Below, in pieces: positions 24,693-33,678 of a DNA stretch of 64,000 bases (position 1 is the stretch's first letter; the number at the start of each line of letters is the position of its first letter). Origin of the DNA: CALFMR01 sp035550595 (lineage in GTDB: Bacteria; Acidobacteriota; Vicinamibacteria; Vicinamibacterales; SCN-69-37); contig DASZOV010000149.1 of assembly GCA_035550595.1 (NCBI GenBank), forward strand, positions 1-64,000, given 5' to 3'. A program made the translations under genes and the position numbers. Under the pieces are notes generated by a model, which worked only from the letters and a program-made list of their open reading frames with translations, did no database searches and had not been told where the DNA came from.

Positions 24693-25778
24693 ATGTCGCC
24701 CGCGCACCTCTCGATCGCCGTCGCCGCGGTGATGCTCGTCCTCCATCCTGGCCTGGCCGCGCGCCCGACGGTGCCAGCGACGGCGGCCGACGTCGCACGG
24801 CGGCCGGAGATCATTCATCCTGGCGAACGCTGGCTCGACAATCGCGGCGAGCACATCCAGGCGCATGGCGGCGGCATCATCCGCATCGGCAACACCTACT
24901 ACTGGTTCGGTGAGGACCGCGGTCAGGCGTTCGACAACCAGCACCGCGGCATCGCCTGTTACAGGTCGACGGACCTCGCGCACTGGACCTTTCGCGGCGA
25001 CGTCTTCACGATGTCGGTCGACGAGCGGCCCGCCGATCTTCCCGGCACGGGTCTCGTCGTCGAACGGCCGAAGGTCTTCTACAACCAGAAGACGCGGCAG
25101 TTCGTGATGTACATGCACCTCGACTCAGGCAACTACGCGGCCGCGGAAGTCGGCGTGGCCGTGTCGGACACGGTCGACGGCACGTATCGCTTCCTCAAGC
25201 ATTTCCGCCCGCTCGGTCAGCAGTCGCGCGACATCGGCCAGTTCATCGACGACGACGGCACGGCGTATCTGATCTTCGAGGACCGGCCGCACGGCTTCCA
25301 CATCGCGCGGCTCTCGGACGATTACTTGTCAGTCGCCGAAGACGTCTGCCTGGTGCCGATGGCGATGGAAGGTGGGGCGCTCGTGCACTACGACGGGCTG
25401 TACTACGCGATTGGATCGCACCTTACCGGCTGGAATCCGAATCCCAATCTCTACGCGACGGCGACGTCGCTCGCCGGTCCGTGGTCCGAGTTCAAGGACA
25501 TCGCGCCGCCCGAGACGAACACGTACGGCTCGCAGTCGACGTTGCTCCTGAAAGTCGTCGGGACGAAGACGACGAGCGTCATCTTCATGGGCGACATGTG
25601 GCGGCCGCGCACGCAGTGGGACTCGCGCTATCTCTGGATGCCGCTCGAGATCGGTCACGGCGAACTGCGACTGCCGCAGCCACGCGCCTGGTCGATCGAC
25701 GTCGAAACGGGTGAGACGTCGATCGATATGTCCGCGCCGGTCATGGAGATTCCGCCGCCACGCTCATCCGTGCGCTAA
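24693..25778 (+). CDS. Exported glycoside hydrolase family 43-like protein
   Basis: 361 residues from ATG 24693 with AGGAGGG 4 nt upstream, and a signal peptide to about residue 23. The five-bladed propeller is seen in IQAHGGGIIRIGNTYYWFGE, YRSTDLAHWTFRGD, VVERPKVFYN (probable general acid E124) and DIGQFIDDDGTAYLIFED. This matches GH43 or the related GH43-like beta-xylosidase/galactosidase group, acting on plant or microbial polysaccharide side chains. Its 3' end overlaps a small convergent gene by 15 bp. Confidence 0.85.
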   Translation: MSPAHLSIAVAAVMLVLHPGLAARPTVPATAADVARRPEIIHPGERWLDNRGEHIQAHGGGIIRIGNTYYWFGEDRGQAFDNQHRGIACYRSTDLAHWTFRGDVFTMSVDERPADLPGTGLVVERPKVFYNQKTRQFVMYMHLDSGNYAAAEVGVAVSDTVDGTYRFLKHFRPLGQQSRDIGQFIDDDGTAYLIFEDRPHGFHIARLSDDYLSVAEDVCLVPMAMEGGALVHYDGLYYAIGSHLTGWNPNPNLYATATSLAGPWSEFKDIAPPETNTYGSQSTLLLKVVGTKTTSVIFMGDMWRPRTQWDSRYLWMPLEIGHGELRLPQPRAWSIDVETGETSIDMSAPVMEIPPPRSSVR

Positions 25779-25964
25779 ACGGCGCGAGGCTTCTGACATC
25801 AATTCCATGAACGCCCAATAGCGCTCGGCGGAAACGCGGAGCGCCTGGCCGTCGAAGGCGATCTCGATGACGCCGCTGGCCAGTTCGCGCACGGCACCAG
25901 CGTCGCGTGCGCGGGCGAGCACGCGCTCCATCCGCGTGCCGAAGGTTTCGTCCCGACGTTCCAT
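25764..25964 (-). CDS. Small hypothetical protein
   Basis: A 66-residue protein, no family recognised. It is amphipathic: LASGVIEIAFDGQALRVSAERYW in the middle, then a helix. ATG 25964 has no strong ribosome site; ATG 25931, 11 codons in, is an alternative. It is the last minus-strand gene downstream of the receptor-CbiX set, 53 bp after another small protein with a similar length and strand pattern, so the two may be related or partners. Confidence 0.5.
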   Translation of the reverse strand: MERRDETFGTRMERVLARARDAGAVRELASGVIEIAFDGQALRVSAERYWAFMELMSEASRRLAHG

Positions 25965-26017
25965 GTCGACACGTGCTTTCTCTGCGAACGACGCTCGGCT
26001 GAGCGCCGCCCGCAGCG

Positions 26018-26242
26018 TCAGTGCGCCCGAACCCGCGTGTGATGGACGACGCGCGGGCTCGGTGCGATAGCGAACTCGACCATCGCGCGATCGAGCACTC
26101 GGTGTAGCTCAGCCAGCTCCTCGCGGGAGACGTCGAGCCGTACGCGGCCGAGGCGGATGGTGATCTGCCCGCACGCGCATTGCGTCACGCTCCAATCCGC
26201 GGATCGGTCGCACGACGGCTCCATCAGCGAACGCTCGTTCAT
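26018..26242 (-). CDS. Small protein with CxCG motif
   Basis: 74 residues from ATG 26242, with GGAGG 7 nt upstream; ATG 26245 is the alternative. The core reads CACGQITIRLGRVRLDVSRE then EELAELHRVLDRAMVEF: a Cys-x-Cys-Gly turn, two short strands and a helix. Small proteins with such a CxCG-strand pattern occur beside metal and TonB-receptor genes, which fits its position 36 bp after the exported CbiX-like gene. Metal or haem binding by the Cys pair is inference. Confidence 0.65.
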   Translation of the reverse strand: MNERSLMEPSCDRSADWSVTQCACGQITIRLGRVRLDVSREELAELHRVLDRAMVEFAIAPSPRVVHHTRVRAH

Positions 26243-26278
26243 CATTCCGCCTCCAGTTTTCGGCCGGCTCCCGTATTC

Positions 26279-27313
26279 CTAACGCGACGCGACGGCCTCG
26301 GTCGCGCGCGCGCTGTCGACGACCCACGTGGCGATTCGCGCATCGGGCAGGAGCGCCTGCGGCGAGAGCGCGTGCTGAATGCCGTCCAACCGCTGACGCA
26401 GGCCGTTCTCGATGCCGCCGTACGAGAGCAGGAGCGGCGTGACGAGCACGTGATAGCCGGCGTCGTTCGCGGCCTCCGCGTCCTGTCGCAACTCCGCCGT
26501 CGCCTTGTCACGCACCTCGGACGGCGCGTCGTCGCGCAGCGTGACGCAGTCGATCCGCGCGTAGTGCGTGCGCGCCGCGATGCGATCGGCGAGCGCGTGC
26601 ATGTCGGCGAGCCATTGCGCGTTTTCTTCGTCGCTGTTCGGGCCGTGCGCGACGAGAATCAATGCTTCGTGCGCCGGATCCTTCCCCATCGCCGCCGCGC
26701 GATCCGCGAGGATGTCGGCGACTATCGGATGCCGATCGAGCGCCGCCGCCATGCGGACGGGCACGGGCGAGACGACGGGCTTGGGTAGACCAGCGTCCTT
26801 CGCCGGCTCGTCGGCAGTCGCAGGCATCGCGTCATGACCGGCGGCGCCGTACATGCCGTGATCCATCGCCGCGCCGTGATCGTCGGCGCCGTGATCCATG
26901 TCGCCCATCATCGCGAAGTCCGCGAGCTCAGCCGGCGCGTCGGCGCGCAGGCCGAGCAGGTACTTCGTCGACTCGATGACGCTGCTGTGCGAGGACACGA
27001 AGAGCGGCACGGCGACGATCGCCGTGACGCCGCGCGCGGCGAGCTTGTCGATGCCGGCCTGCAGCGTCGATCGATCCGCCATGCCGAACGCAACTTCGGT
27101 CGGCATCGTCTTGTCGGTTTCCGCGGCGACGGCGCGCACCTGGTCGTTCCAGCTCATGCTGCCGCCGTGAGCCATCAGCAGGATGCCGGACCGTGGCGAC
27201 GCCGCTTGCGGCTGGCCGCTCGTCTGCGCACCGGCGACAGCCACGCAGGTGATGAGCAAGGCGAACGCCATGCTCACGACGCGAAATACGAAATGCGAAC
27301 TACGCAACATCAT
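26279..27313 (-). CDS. Exported CbiX-like (sirohydrochlorin chelatase family) protein with His/Met-rich loop
   Basis: 344 residues from ATG 27313, placed by AGGAG 9 nt upstream and a signal peptide (FRVVSMAFALLITCVAVAGAQ). Two CbiX-type halves are seen: ILLMAHGGSMSWNDQV (H49) with VPLFVSSHSSV (H109), and LILVAHGPNSDEENAQW (H223) with TPLLLSYGGIENGL. Between them residues 136-163 are rich in Met, His and Asp (MMGDMDHGADDHG, MDHGMYGAAGH). CbiX normally inserts cobalt into sirohydrochlorin in the cytoplasm, so an exported form suggests periplasmic metal handling. Its start overlaps the upstream receptor region by 1 bp spacing, giving tight coupling. Confidence 0.8.
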   Translation of the reverse strand: MMLRSSHFVFRVVSMAFALLITCVAVAGAQTSGQPQAASPRSGILLMAHGGSMSWNDQVRAVAAETDKTMPTEVAFGMADRSTLQAGIDKLAARGVTAIVAVPLFVSSHSSVIESTKYLLGLRADAPAELADFAMMGDMDHGADDHGAAMDHGMYGAAGHDAMPATADEPAKDAGLPKPVVSPVPVRMAAALDRHPIVADILADRAAAMGKDPAHEALILVAHGPNSDEENAQWLADMHALADRIAARTHYARIDCVTLRDDAPSEVRDKATAELRQDAEAANDAGYHVLVTPLLLSYGGIENGLRQRLDGIQHALSPQALLPDARIATWVVDSARATEAVASR

Positions 27314-27314
27314 C

Positions 27315-29687
27315 TCAATGGCTCCTGAAGTTGAACTGGACGCCGACGCGCAGCGTGCGTCCGTAGTCGGGCCGATCGAACGTCGGCTGGGCGGCGTCGA
27401 GCTTCTTGTCGCGGCTGTTCGCGAGGTTGTCGACGGCCGCGAACGCGCGCAGGCCGCCGCCGATCGTCTTCGACGCGTAGACGTTCCAGATCTCGTAGCC
27501 ATAGGCGAAGTCCGCCTCGACCGGATCGGCGCTCGCCTGCGTCGGCCAGCGGCTGAAGAACGTGCCGCGCACGTTCGCCAGGAGGCCAATCGACGGCCGC
27601 GAGAACTGCAGCTTCACGTGGCCCTGATGCCGGCTGCGATACGGAAGCCAGATGTCGGTCGTCACGTCCTCCGCGTGGAGATAGGTGTAGGCGCCCGACA
27701 GATCGAGCGACGACGTCAGCGCGACGCGGCCGTCCACGTCGAAGCCCGCCGTGCGCGCGCGATCGACGTTCAGGTTGACGAAGGTGAAGAACGCGCCGCC
27801 CGACGAGTCGTACCCGAACGACGGCGGCACGCCGTAGTCGGCCATGATCGCGTCGAGCGCGGCGCCCGAGCAATCGTCGCCCATCGTCGCGTCGCACACG
27901 GTCACCGAGTTGATGAGGTTCCGCAGATCGTGACGGAACACGTTCACCGAGGCGCGATACCGGCCCTTGTCGAACGTGGCGCCGCCCGAGTACGAACGGC
28001 TCGTTTCGGGCTGCAGCGTCGGATTGCCGATGACCTGATAGCCGTACTCGAGGTGCAGCAGGTGGTAGTAGAGCTCGCCGAGGTTCGGCGCGCGGAAACC
28101 CAGCCCCGCCGCACTGCGCAGCGTGACGTGATCGCCCACGCGATAGACGACGCCGGCCTTGGGCACGAAGTGGCCGCCGAACGTCGAGTTGTGCTGATAG
28201 CGGCCGCCAACGGTGAGGACAACGGGACCGCCTGGCTGAATGCGATCCTGAACCCAGACGTCATTCGTCGACAGCGACTGCCCCGCATCGGCGCCGACGA
28301 TGCGGTTGTCGCCGCGATATTGGTCGTACACGCCCTCGTAGCCGACCTGCAGGAACTGCCAGCGCCCGAGCTGCTGACTGAGCGTCGCGTCGCCGCGGCG
28401 ATACCGCTCGTGCAGCGTGCCGAGATCGAACGGGGTGCCTTCGACACCGTCGGTGAACGGCCGGCTGTCGGAATTCTCGTCGTAGCCGGACACATACGCC
28501 CGCGTCTGCAGCGTCGTCGACGACGTCAGCGTGAAGTCACCGGTGACGGCCGCCGTCCGCGCGCGGTTCTGCGCGTGCAGCGTCGTCGGGAACGACGTGA
28601 AGGCGAACGGCCGCGCGGGATCGGGCACGGTCGCCGTGCCGCGGCCGAGCTGGTGCGTGTCGTAGAACGTGCCGTTGAAACCGAGCGCCGCGCGTGAGTT
28701 GAACGCGTAGCGCACCTTCGCCATCAGGTCGCGCCGATGTTCATCGGCGCCGACCGTCGAATCGTTGCCGGGAAGGAGCGTGTAGCCGTCACGCTGATGG
28801 TGCTCGACGTCGAGGAACGCGCTGAGTCCGCCGTGCCGCGCGCCGATGCCCGCGCGGCTGTCGACGACGCCGAGCGTGCCGCCCGACAGCGTGGCGTCGA
28901 CATCGATCGGCGCCGACGGCTGGCGCGAGACGAGGTTGATGACGCCGCCGAGCGCGTCCGTGCCGTAGAGCGAAGATGCTGCGCCCTTGACGACCTCGAC
29001 GCGTTCGATCGGTCCGACCGACTGTTGATTGAGATCGATGAAGCCTTCGTTGATGCCGCGCGCGCCGACGATGGGCAGGCCATCGAGCAGGACGAGCGTT
29101 TCCTTCGAGTCGATGCCGTCAATCTGCTCGCCCGACGTCAGGCCCGCGCCGTAGGACTGCGCACGCGTCACGATGCCCGGCACGTCCGCGAGCACGTCGC
29201 CGACGCGCTCGTATCCGGTGTGCGCGATCTCGTCCTTCGTCACGGCCAGCACCTTCGTCGGCGCGTCGTCTTCGAGCTCGGTGACGCGCGACGCGGAGAC
29301 GATGACGTCCTCGTGCGCGCCGGCGAGCGACAGCCGCAGGCTGCCGGCGTCGAGGGCGCGACCAGCCTCGACACGGACGCGCTGCGGGTCGAGCGTGAGG
29401 CCCGTCAGCGACGCGGTGATCTCGTAGAAGCCCGGCGTCAGATCGCCGGCCGTGAACGTGCCGTCGGCCGTGGTGCTGACCGTCGTCGGCGTGCCCGAGA
29501 GCACGCTGCGCAGGGTTACCGGGACGTTGGGGACCGGCAGGCCGTCGGGATCGACGATGCGTCCGTGGACGCCGCCGGTGCGATCAGCGTTCGCGGCCGA
29601 CTGGGCCGCGGCGAGCGCTGGAAACACGAGCATTGGGCTCGCGAGGAGGAGGGCAAGACACGACGCGCGGAGGAAACGCCAGCTCAT
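27315..29687 (-). CDS. TonB-dependent outer membrane receptor, BtuB-like
   Basis: 790 residues from ATG 29687 (AAAGGG upstream) with a signal peptide ending near LAAAQS. A carboxypeptidase-regulatory-like beta-sandwich (GRIVDPDGLPVPNVPVTLRS) is followed by a TonB-box-like EDVIVSASR. The plug has VGDVLADVPGIVTRA, DGIDSKETLVLLDG and VEVVKGAASSLYGTDALGGV, and a 22-strand barrel ends in an aromatic-type terminus (VGVQFNFRSH). It imports a metal complex or vitamin using TonB energy. Its promoter overlaps the end of the PepSY gene. Next downstream is the exported CbiX-like gene. Confidence 0.9.
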   Translation of the reverse strand: MSWRFLRASCLALLLASPMLVFPALAAAQSAANADRTGGVHGRIVDPDGLPVPNVPVTLRSVLSGTPTTVSTTADGTFTAGDLTPGFYEITASLTGLTLDPQRVRVEAGRALDAGSLRLSLAGAHEDVIVSASRVTELEDDAPTKVLAVTKDEIAHTGYERVGDVLADVPGIVTRAQSYGAGLTSGEQIDGIDSKETLVLLDGLPIVGARGINEGFIDLNQQSVGPIERVEVVKGAASSLYGTDALGGVINLVSRQPSAPIDVDATLSGGTLGVVDSRAGIGARHGGLSAFLDVEHHQRDGYTLLPGNDSTVGADEHRRDLMAKVRYAFNSRAALGFNGTFYDTHQLGRGTATVPDPARPFAFTSFPTTLHAQNRARTAAVTGDFTLTSSTTLQTRAYVSGYDENSDSRPFTDGVEGTPFDLGTLHERYRRGDATLSQQLGRWQFLQVGYEGVYDQYRGDNRIVGADAGQSLSTNDVWVQDRIQPGGPVVLTVGGRYQHNSTFGGHFVPKAGVVYRVGDHVTLRSAAGLGFRAPNLGELYYHLLHLEYGYQVIGNPTLQPETSRSYSGGATFDKGRYRASVNVFRHDLRNLINSVTVCDATMGDDCSGAALDAIMADYGVPPSFGYDSSGGAFFTFVNLNVDRARTAGFDVDGRVALTSSLDLSGAYTYLHAEDVTTDIWLPYRSRHQGHVKLQFSRPSIGLLANVRGTFFSRWPTQASADPVEADFAYGYEIWNVYASKTIGGGLRAFAAVDNLANSRDKKLDAAQPTFDRPDYGRTLRVGVQFNFRSH

Positions 29688-29925
29688 GACACGGGCCCTT
29701 TCGCACAAGGTCCCGGAGCGCGCGTCATCATCGGACTGCGACAAAAGCCCGCGCGGCAGGCGCGGACCGTCCGAGTAAAATACGGACGCCGGACGCGTCA
29801 TGCGCCACGCGTGTGATGAACGGTCTCTCCGGACCCTGCGTTCGGTTCTCCCGCCGGGTGTTCGCGCATCCGGCGGGAACTTCAATCCGTCGCAAATGAG
29901 ATCAGATCTCAATTGCGACCTGTGT

Positions 29926-29955
29926 AGCTTAAAGCCGACCGTTTTGGTCGGTCAA
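29926..29955 (-). promoter_or_regulatory. Promoter with dyad operator, copy A
   Basis: CCGACC-N5-GGTCGG (29935-29951) overlaps TTGACC, a good -35 box, on the minus strand. The 30-bp block is identical at 26 positions to copy B at 33559-33588 ahead of the other receptor. It overlaps the stop codon of the PepSY gene. The dyad is of TetR-operator type. No regulator gene is adjacent. Confidence 0.65.
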
Positions 29956-31127
29956 GAGATTTCGGCGGTCGGCTCTCCGTCCACGGTCGGGGCCGGCACC
30001 CGCACGTCGGCCCGTTTTCGCACCCGCACGCGACGCTTGCGCCACCACATCAAGACGCCGGACCACGCGAGCACGACCGGCGCGAGCCCGACGATCGACA
30101 CGAGAATCTCGCCCGTCTTGCCGAACGCCGTGCCGTCGTGCAGGCCCGACAGCCAGATCTCGAGCGCATGCCGCCGCGTGCGCGTCGAGGCCGTCGACTC
30201 GACGGCGACCGTGCCGCACGCGAGATCCGCGTGGACGTGCGTGTCGTCGAGCGGCGATGGTTTGCCTGGCACGGCGAACGCGATCTGCCAGATCTTCATC
30301 GTCTCGTCGGCCGGCACGATCTCGCGGAGCCTGCCGCCCGGCGCGAGTGTCTGCGCACGATCGACGGCTGCCTGGTATCCGATCGGCCCGGTACACGCGC
30401 CGGGCACCGGTGCGTCGACGTCGGGGCCGGCCACGAACGTGAGCGTGGGATCGACCCACGTCGGCTGCACGAGCGCGAGCCCGGTCGCGGTGAGCACGAG
30501 CAGGATGGCGAGCGTCCAGATACCGATCCATTCGTGCATCGGCGTGGCGCGCGTGAGCGTGCGGCGCCACGGCCGGATCGACAGCTTGCGCACGATGCGC
30601 GGCAGCGGCGGCCACCACAAATACAACCCGACGCTGAGCATGACGAGAACGGCGATCGCCATGATGCCGCTGACGACGCGTCCGGCCGCTCCGGCCCAGA
30701 GATCGCGGTGAAGAAAGATCGGCGCGTAGGCCGGCGATCGATCGATGTCGACGACGCCCAGCACGTTGCCCGTCGCTGGCGCGACCAGTACGCCAACGAT
30801 GCCCATGTGGCCAAGGCCTCCCGGTGGACGGCCCGCGTAGACGACCATGCCGGCATCGCTGACGTTGTGATCGACGTGCGGGAGCCAAATCGCAATCGGC
30901 CCCATCAAGTCGGGAACGGCGGCATGCGACTCGGCGACCCACCGATCGATCGACCCCGTCTCTTGCGACAGGCCGGCCGGAATCAGATCGCCGTGCGCCC
31001 AGCGGAAAAACTGCGGCTGGAAGTACAGCAGGCTCCCGCTGAGGCCGACGACGGCGAAGAACAAGCCGAGCGTGAGGCCGATCCAGCGATGGATCCAGAG
31101 CAACGGGCCGCGAAGCGATCGAGCCAC
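29952..31127 (-). CDS. PepSY-associated membrane protein (PiuB-like)
   Basis: 391 residues, starting with GTG two bases after the stop of the receptor upstream. The first span LLWIHRWIGLTLGLFFAVVGLSGSLLYF is the PepSY_TM hallmark. Others include VVSGIMAIAVLVMLSVGLYLWW, a segment near 210 and one near 350, with conserved His in LHRDLW, MHEW and GLHDG that may bind haem. Family members are linked to siderophore-iron reduction or release at the inner membrane. Its pairing with a TonB receptor supports metal uptake. Confidence 0.85.
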   Translation of the reverse strand: MARSLRGPLLWIHRWIGLTLGLFFAVVGLSGSLLYFQPQFFRWAHGDLIPAGLSQETGSIDRWVAESHAAVPDLMGPIAIWLPHVDHNVSDAGMVVYAGRPPGGLGHMGIVGVLVAPATGNVLGVVDIDRSPAYAPIFLHRDLWAGAAGRVVSGIMAIAVLVMLSVGLYLWWPPLPRIVRKLSIRPWRRTLTRATPMHEWIGIWTLAILLVLTATGLALVQPTWVDPTLTFVAGPDVDAPVPGACTGPIGYQAAVDRAQTLAPGGRLREIVPADETMKIWQIAFAVPGKPSPLDDTHVHADLACGTVAVESTASTRTRRHALEIWLSGLHDGTAFGKTGEILVSIVGLAPVVLAWSGVLMWWRKRRVRVRKRADVRVPAPTVDGEPTAEIS

Positions 31128-31129
31128 GG

Positions 31130-33517
31130 TCAGCGCGAGAGCACGAGGCCGATGCCGATCCGCCGCGGCTGCAGGATGTTCGCCGCGTCGTCGGCCGCCG
31201 TGGCGCCGGGCGAGATGAGCACGGCGTTGTCGGCGTTGAACAGGTTGTTGAGGAAGAGGAACACGCGCGCGTGCGCGATCGTGTATCCGACCTCGGCGTT
31301 GACGACCGCATACGGATCGGTCCGGCCGCGCAGCTCGTTCGTGACGCTCGAATAGTAAGCGTCCGTGACGCGCGCGTTGAGGCTCGCCTCGAAACCGGTG
31401 TCATGTCCATAGCGCGCGCCGAACGTCGTCGTGAACGCCGGCGAGCGCGGCAGTTCGTGACCTTCGATCCCGGAGTCCGGATCTCGTAGCACTCTCGTGT
31501 GGAGCAAGCCGACGTTGGCGAAGAGCTCCGTGCCGCGTCCCGGACGGTACTGCAGCCCGCCTTCAGCGCCGTAGGTTGACGCCGCGTCGGCGTTGCGCAC
31601 GACGAACGACCAGACGTTCGGATCGGGACTCAGGTTGAACGGCAACTGCATGTCGCGATAGCGGCTGTAGAAGACGTTGCCCGTCAGGCTGACCGTGCCG
31701 CCAGACAAGTCCGTCCGCGTGTAGCCCTCCGTCGTCCAGACGAATTCCGGCTTGAAGGTGTAGCTGACGAACGGCGGATCGAACGTGAAGCCCGCGCCGC
31801 CGCCGTTGTACGCCCGTGACACGGCCACGCCCGCCGTCGTCGTCTCGGTCGCATGCCAGGCGAGATCGACCTTGGGCGAGACGATGTTGTAGGTCGCATC
31901 GAAGTCGATGGCGAACGGTCCGTCCGTGCCCGTGCGACGACGGTGCTCGTGTTCGACGCGTGCGCCGAGTGTGACGTCGAAGCGCGGATCGATCGGCACG
32001 GTCACCTCGCCGAAGGCCGCGGCCGTCAACGTGTGGTCATCGAACGTGCCACCGCCGAACAAGTCGATCGCTTCGTCCTGGTGTGCGTGAAAGAGGTAGA
32101 GGCCGCCGAAGCCGCGGACGCCCGCGTCTGCCTGGCCGAAGCGCACGCGCGGCTCGAAGAGCAACTCACGCCCGTCGATCTCGGCGTTGCCATCGCCGAT
32201 CGTGGCGAGGCGCGTGACGTTCAGGTCCGTGAACGACAGCGTGTCCTCGAACGACAGCCGATCCGATCGACGCCACGTCGATTCAGCGACGACGCCCGTC
32301 GTCTTCGGGATGAAGACGGGCATCTCGGGAGACGACGCGATGTGATCATCGTACGGCTGGAGGACGGTGTCGGTCTGCGGACCGGTGTGCGTCGCGTGCG
32401 AGACTGTGACGATGGTCGAGAAGCCCGGCAACGCGGCCGGATCGATGCGCAGCTTGCCGCGAATCGTGAGGTCCTCGAAGTCGCCCGGATGTTCGACACG
32501 CTTGGTCGCGCTGTCGAACGGCGTGAACTGGACGTAACTCTCGTGCACCTGCCGGTCGAACGCGAAGCGATAGGCGAGCTGCTGATTGATGATGGGTCCC
32601 GAGATGACGCCCGACACCTGACGGTCGCCCTGGTTGCCGAGAATCGTGCGGAATTTCATCTCGGGCTGATACGTGGGGTCGTTCGTGCGGAGCGAGACCG
32701 TGCCGGCGACGGCGTTGCGACCCTGGAGCGTGCTCTGCGGACCGCGGAAGACTTCGACTTGATCCACGTCCCACAGCGCGACGTCGCCGAACGTGACTTC
32801 GTTGTAGCTCGCGGGCCGGCCGTCGATCTGGAAATTGAGGCGCGTGCGCGTGCCCGCGAAGAACGCGTCTGCGCCCTGCGCGGGACCGGTGCCATCGGCG
32901 CCACGAACGGCGGGCGCCAGGTTGCTGTTGCCCGTGGCGATCACGTTCGGCACGCTGGACAGGAGCGCCGTGCCCGTGTTCGTGCCAGGCAGCCGATCGA
33001 GCGCGGTCGTGTCGAACACTGCCACGCTGGCCGCCGTGTCGCGCAGCGATCGTGGCGTGCGCTCGCCGAGGACCGTGACCGACTCGGTGATGCCGCCCAC
33101 CTCGAGTACGAAGTCGAGCGTGCGCGCGCTCGCGCTGACGGGCACGCCGGCTTCGACCGCGCTCTTGAATCCCTGGAGATCGGCCGTGACGACGTAGGTG
33201 CCGGGCGCGACGCCCGAGATGTCATAACGTCCCGCGGTGTCGCTGACGGCGGTGACGAGGGCCGGTCCGGTGACGGTCCGGCGAACGCTGATGGTCGCGC
33301 CAGGCAGCGCGCCGCCCGTGACGTCGGCCACGCGACCCGTCAGGTGCGACTCGGCAGCGGATGACGCGGCGGATGCCTGCTGTTGTGCGGCGGCGAGCGC
33401 GGGCACGCCCACGAGCGCGGCAAGGCCGAATGCGAATGGTATGAGCGCGGCCGTCACGCGGCGGCCACGGCGATCGAACGACTGTTTCGACGACAACGAC
33501 GACTCCGACTTCCCCAA
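31130..33517 (-). CDS. TonB-dependent outer membrane receptor
   Basis: 795 residues from TTG 33517, chosen because GGAGGAG ends 6 nt upstream; ATG 33538 has no ribosome site and would place GGAGGAG inside the gene. A signal segment (VTAALIPFAFGLAALVGVPALAAAQ) leads to a carboxypeptidase-regulatory-like domain (GRVADVTGGALPGATISVRR), TonB-box-like TESVTVLGER, a plug with VDQVEVFRGPQSTLQGRNAVAGTV, and a barrel. It is followed without gap by the PepSY protein. The substrate is probably a metal chelate. The promoter carries the shared dyad. Confidence 0.85.
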   Translation of the reverse strand: MGKSESSLSSKQSFDRRGRRVTAALIPFAFGLAALVGVPALAAAQQQASAASSAAESHLTGRVADVTGGALPGATISVRRTVTGPALVTAVSDTAGRYDISGVAPGTYVVTADLQGFKSAVEAGVPVSASARTLDFVLEVGGITESVTVLGERTPRSLRDTAASVAVFDTTALDRLPGTNTGTALLSSVPNVIATGNSNLAPAVRGADGTGPAQGADAFFAGTRTRLNFQIDGRPASYNEVTFGDVALWDVDQVEVFRGPQSTLQGRNAVAGTVSLRTNDPTYQPEMKFRTILGNQGDRQVSGVISGPIINQQLAYRFAFDRQVHESYVQFTPFDSATKRVEHPGDFEDLTIRGKLRIDPAALPGFSTIVTVSHATHTGPQTDTVLQPYDDHIASSPEMPVFIPKTTGVVAESTWRRSDRLSFEDTLSFTDLNVTRLATIGDGNAEIDGRELLFEPRVRFGQADAGVRGFGGLYLFHAHQDEAIDLFGGGTFDDHTLTAAAFGEVTVPIDPRFDVTLGARVEHEHRRRTGTDGPFAIDFDATYNIVSPKVDLAWHATETTTAGVAVSRAYNGGGAGFTFDPPFVSYTFKPEFVWTTEGYTRTDLSGGTVSLTGNVFYSRYRDMQLPFNLSPDPNVWSFVVRNADAASTYGAEGGLQYRPGRGTELFANVGLLHTRVLRDPDSGIEGHELPRSPAFTTTFGARYGHDTGFEASLNARVTDAYYSSVTNELRGRTDPYAVVNAEVGYTIAHARVFLFLNNLFNADNAVLISPGATAADDAANILQPRRIGIGLVLSR

Positions 33518-33558
33518 TGACGGCTCCTCCGCCGGCATTGACCGGCGTCGAGTCGAAC

Positions 33559-33588
33559 AGCTTAATGCCGACCAAATTGGTCGGTCAA
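33559..33588 (-). promoter_or_regulatory. Promoter with dyad operator, copy B
   Basis: CCGACCAA-A-TTGGTCGG (33568-33584) is a perfect 17-bp dyad with 8-bp arms. It overlaps TTGACC on the minus strand, about 40 bp before the receptor start. It matches copy A at 29926-29955 in 26 of 30 positions. Confidence 0.7.
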
Positions 33589-33678
33589 CGCGCCGGACAT
33601 TTCGCCGACAGACCAACGGGCGGCGCGGCTGGCGCAAATGGCATTCGACCCGGGGCGGGGTTGGAGTACCCTTCGCCC

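Noticed and set aside
29688..29925. Search for a cobalamin riboswitch upstream of the BtuB-like receptor
   Set aside because: No B12-box-like GCCACTG or conserved core was seen in the leader. Control is better explained by the promoter dyad.
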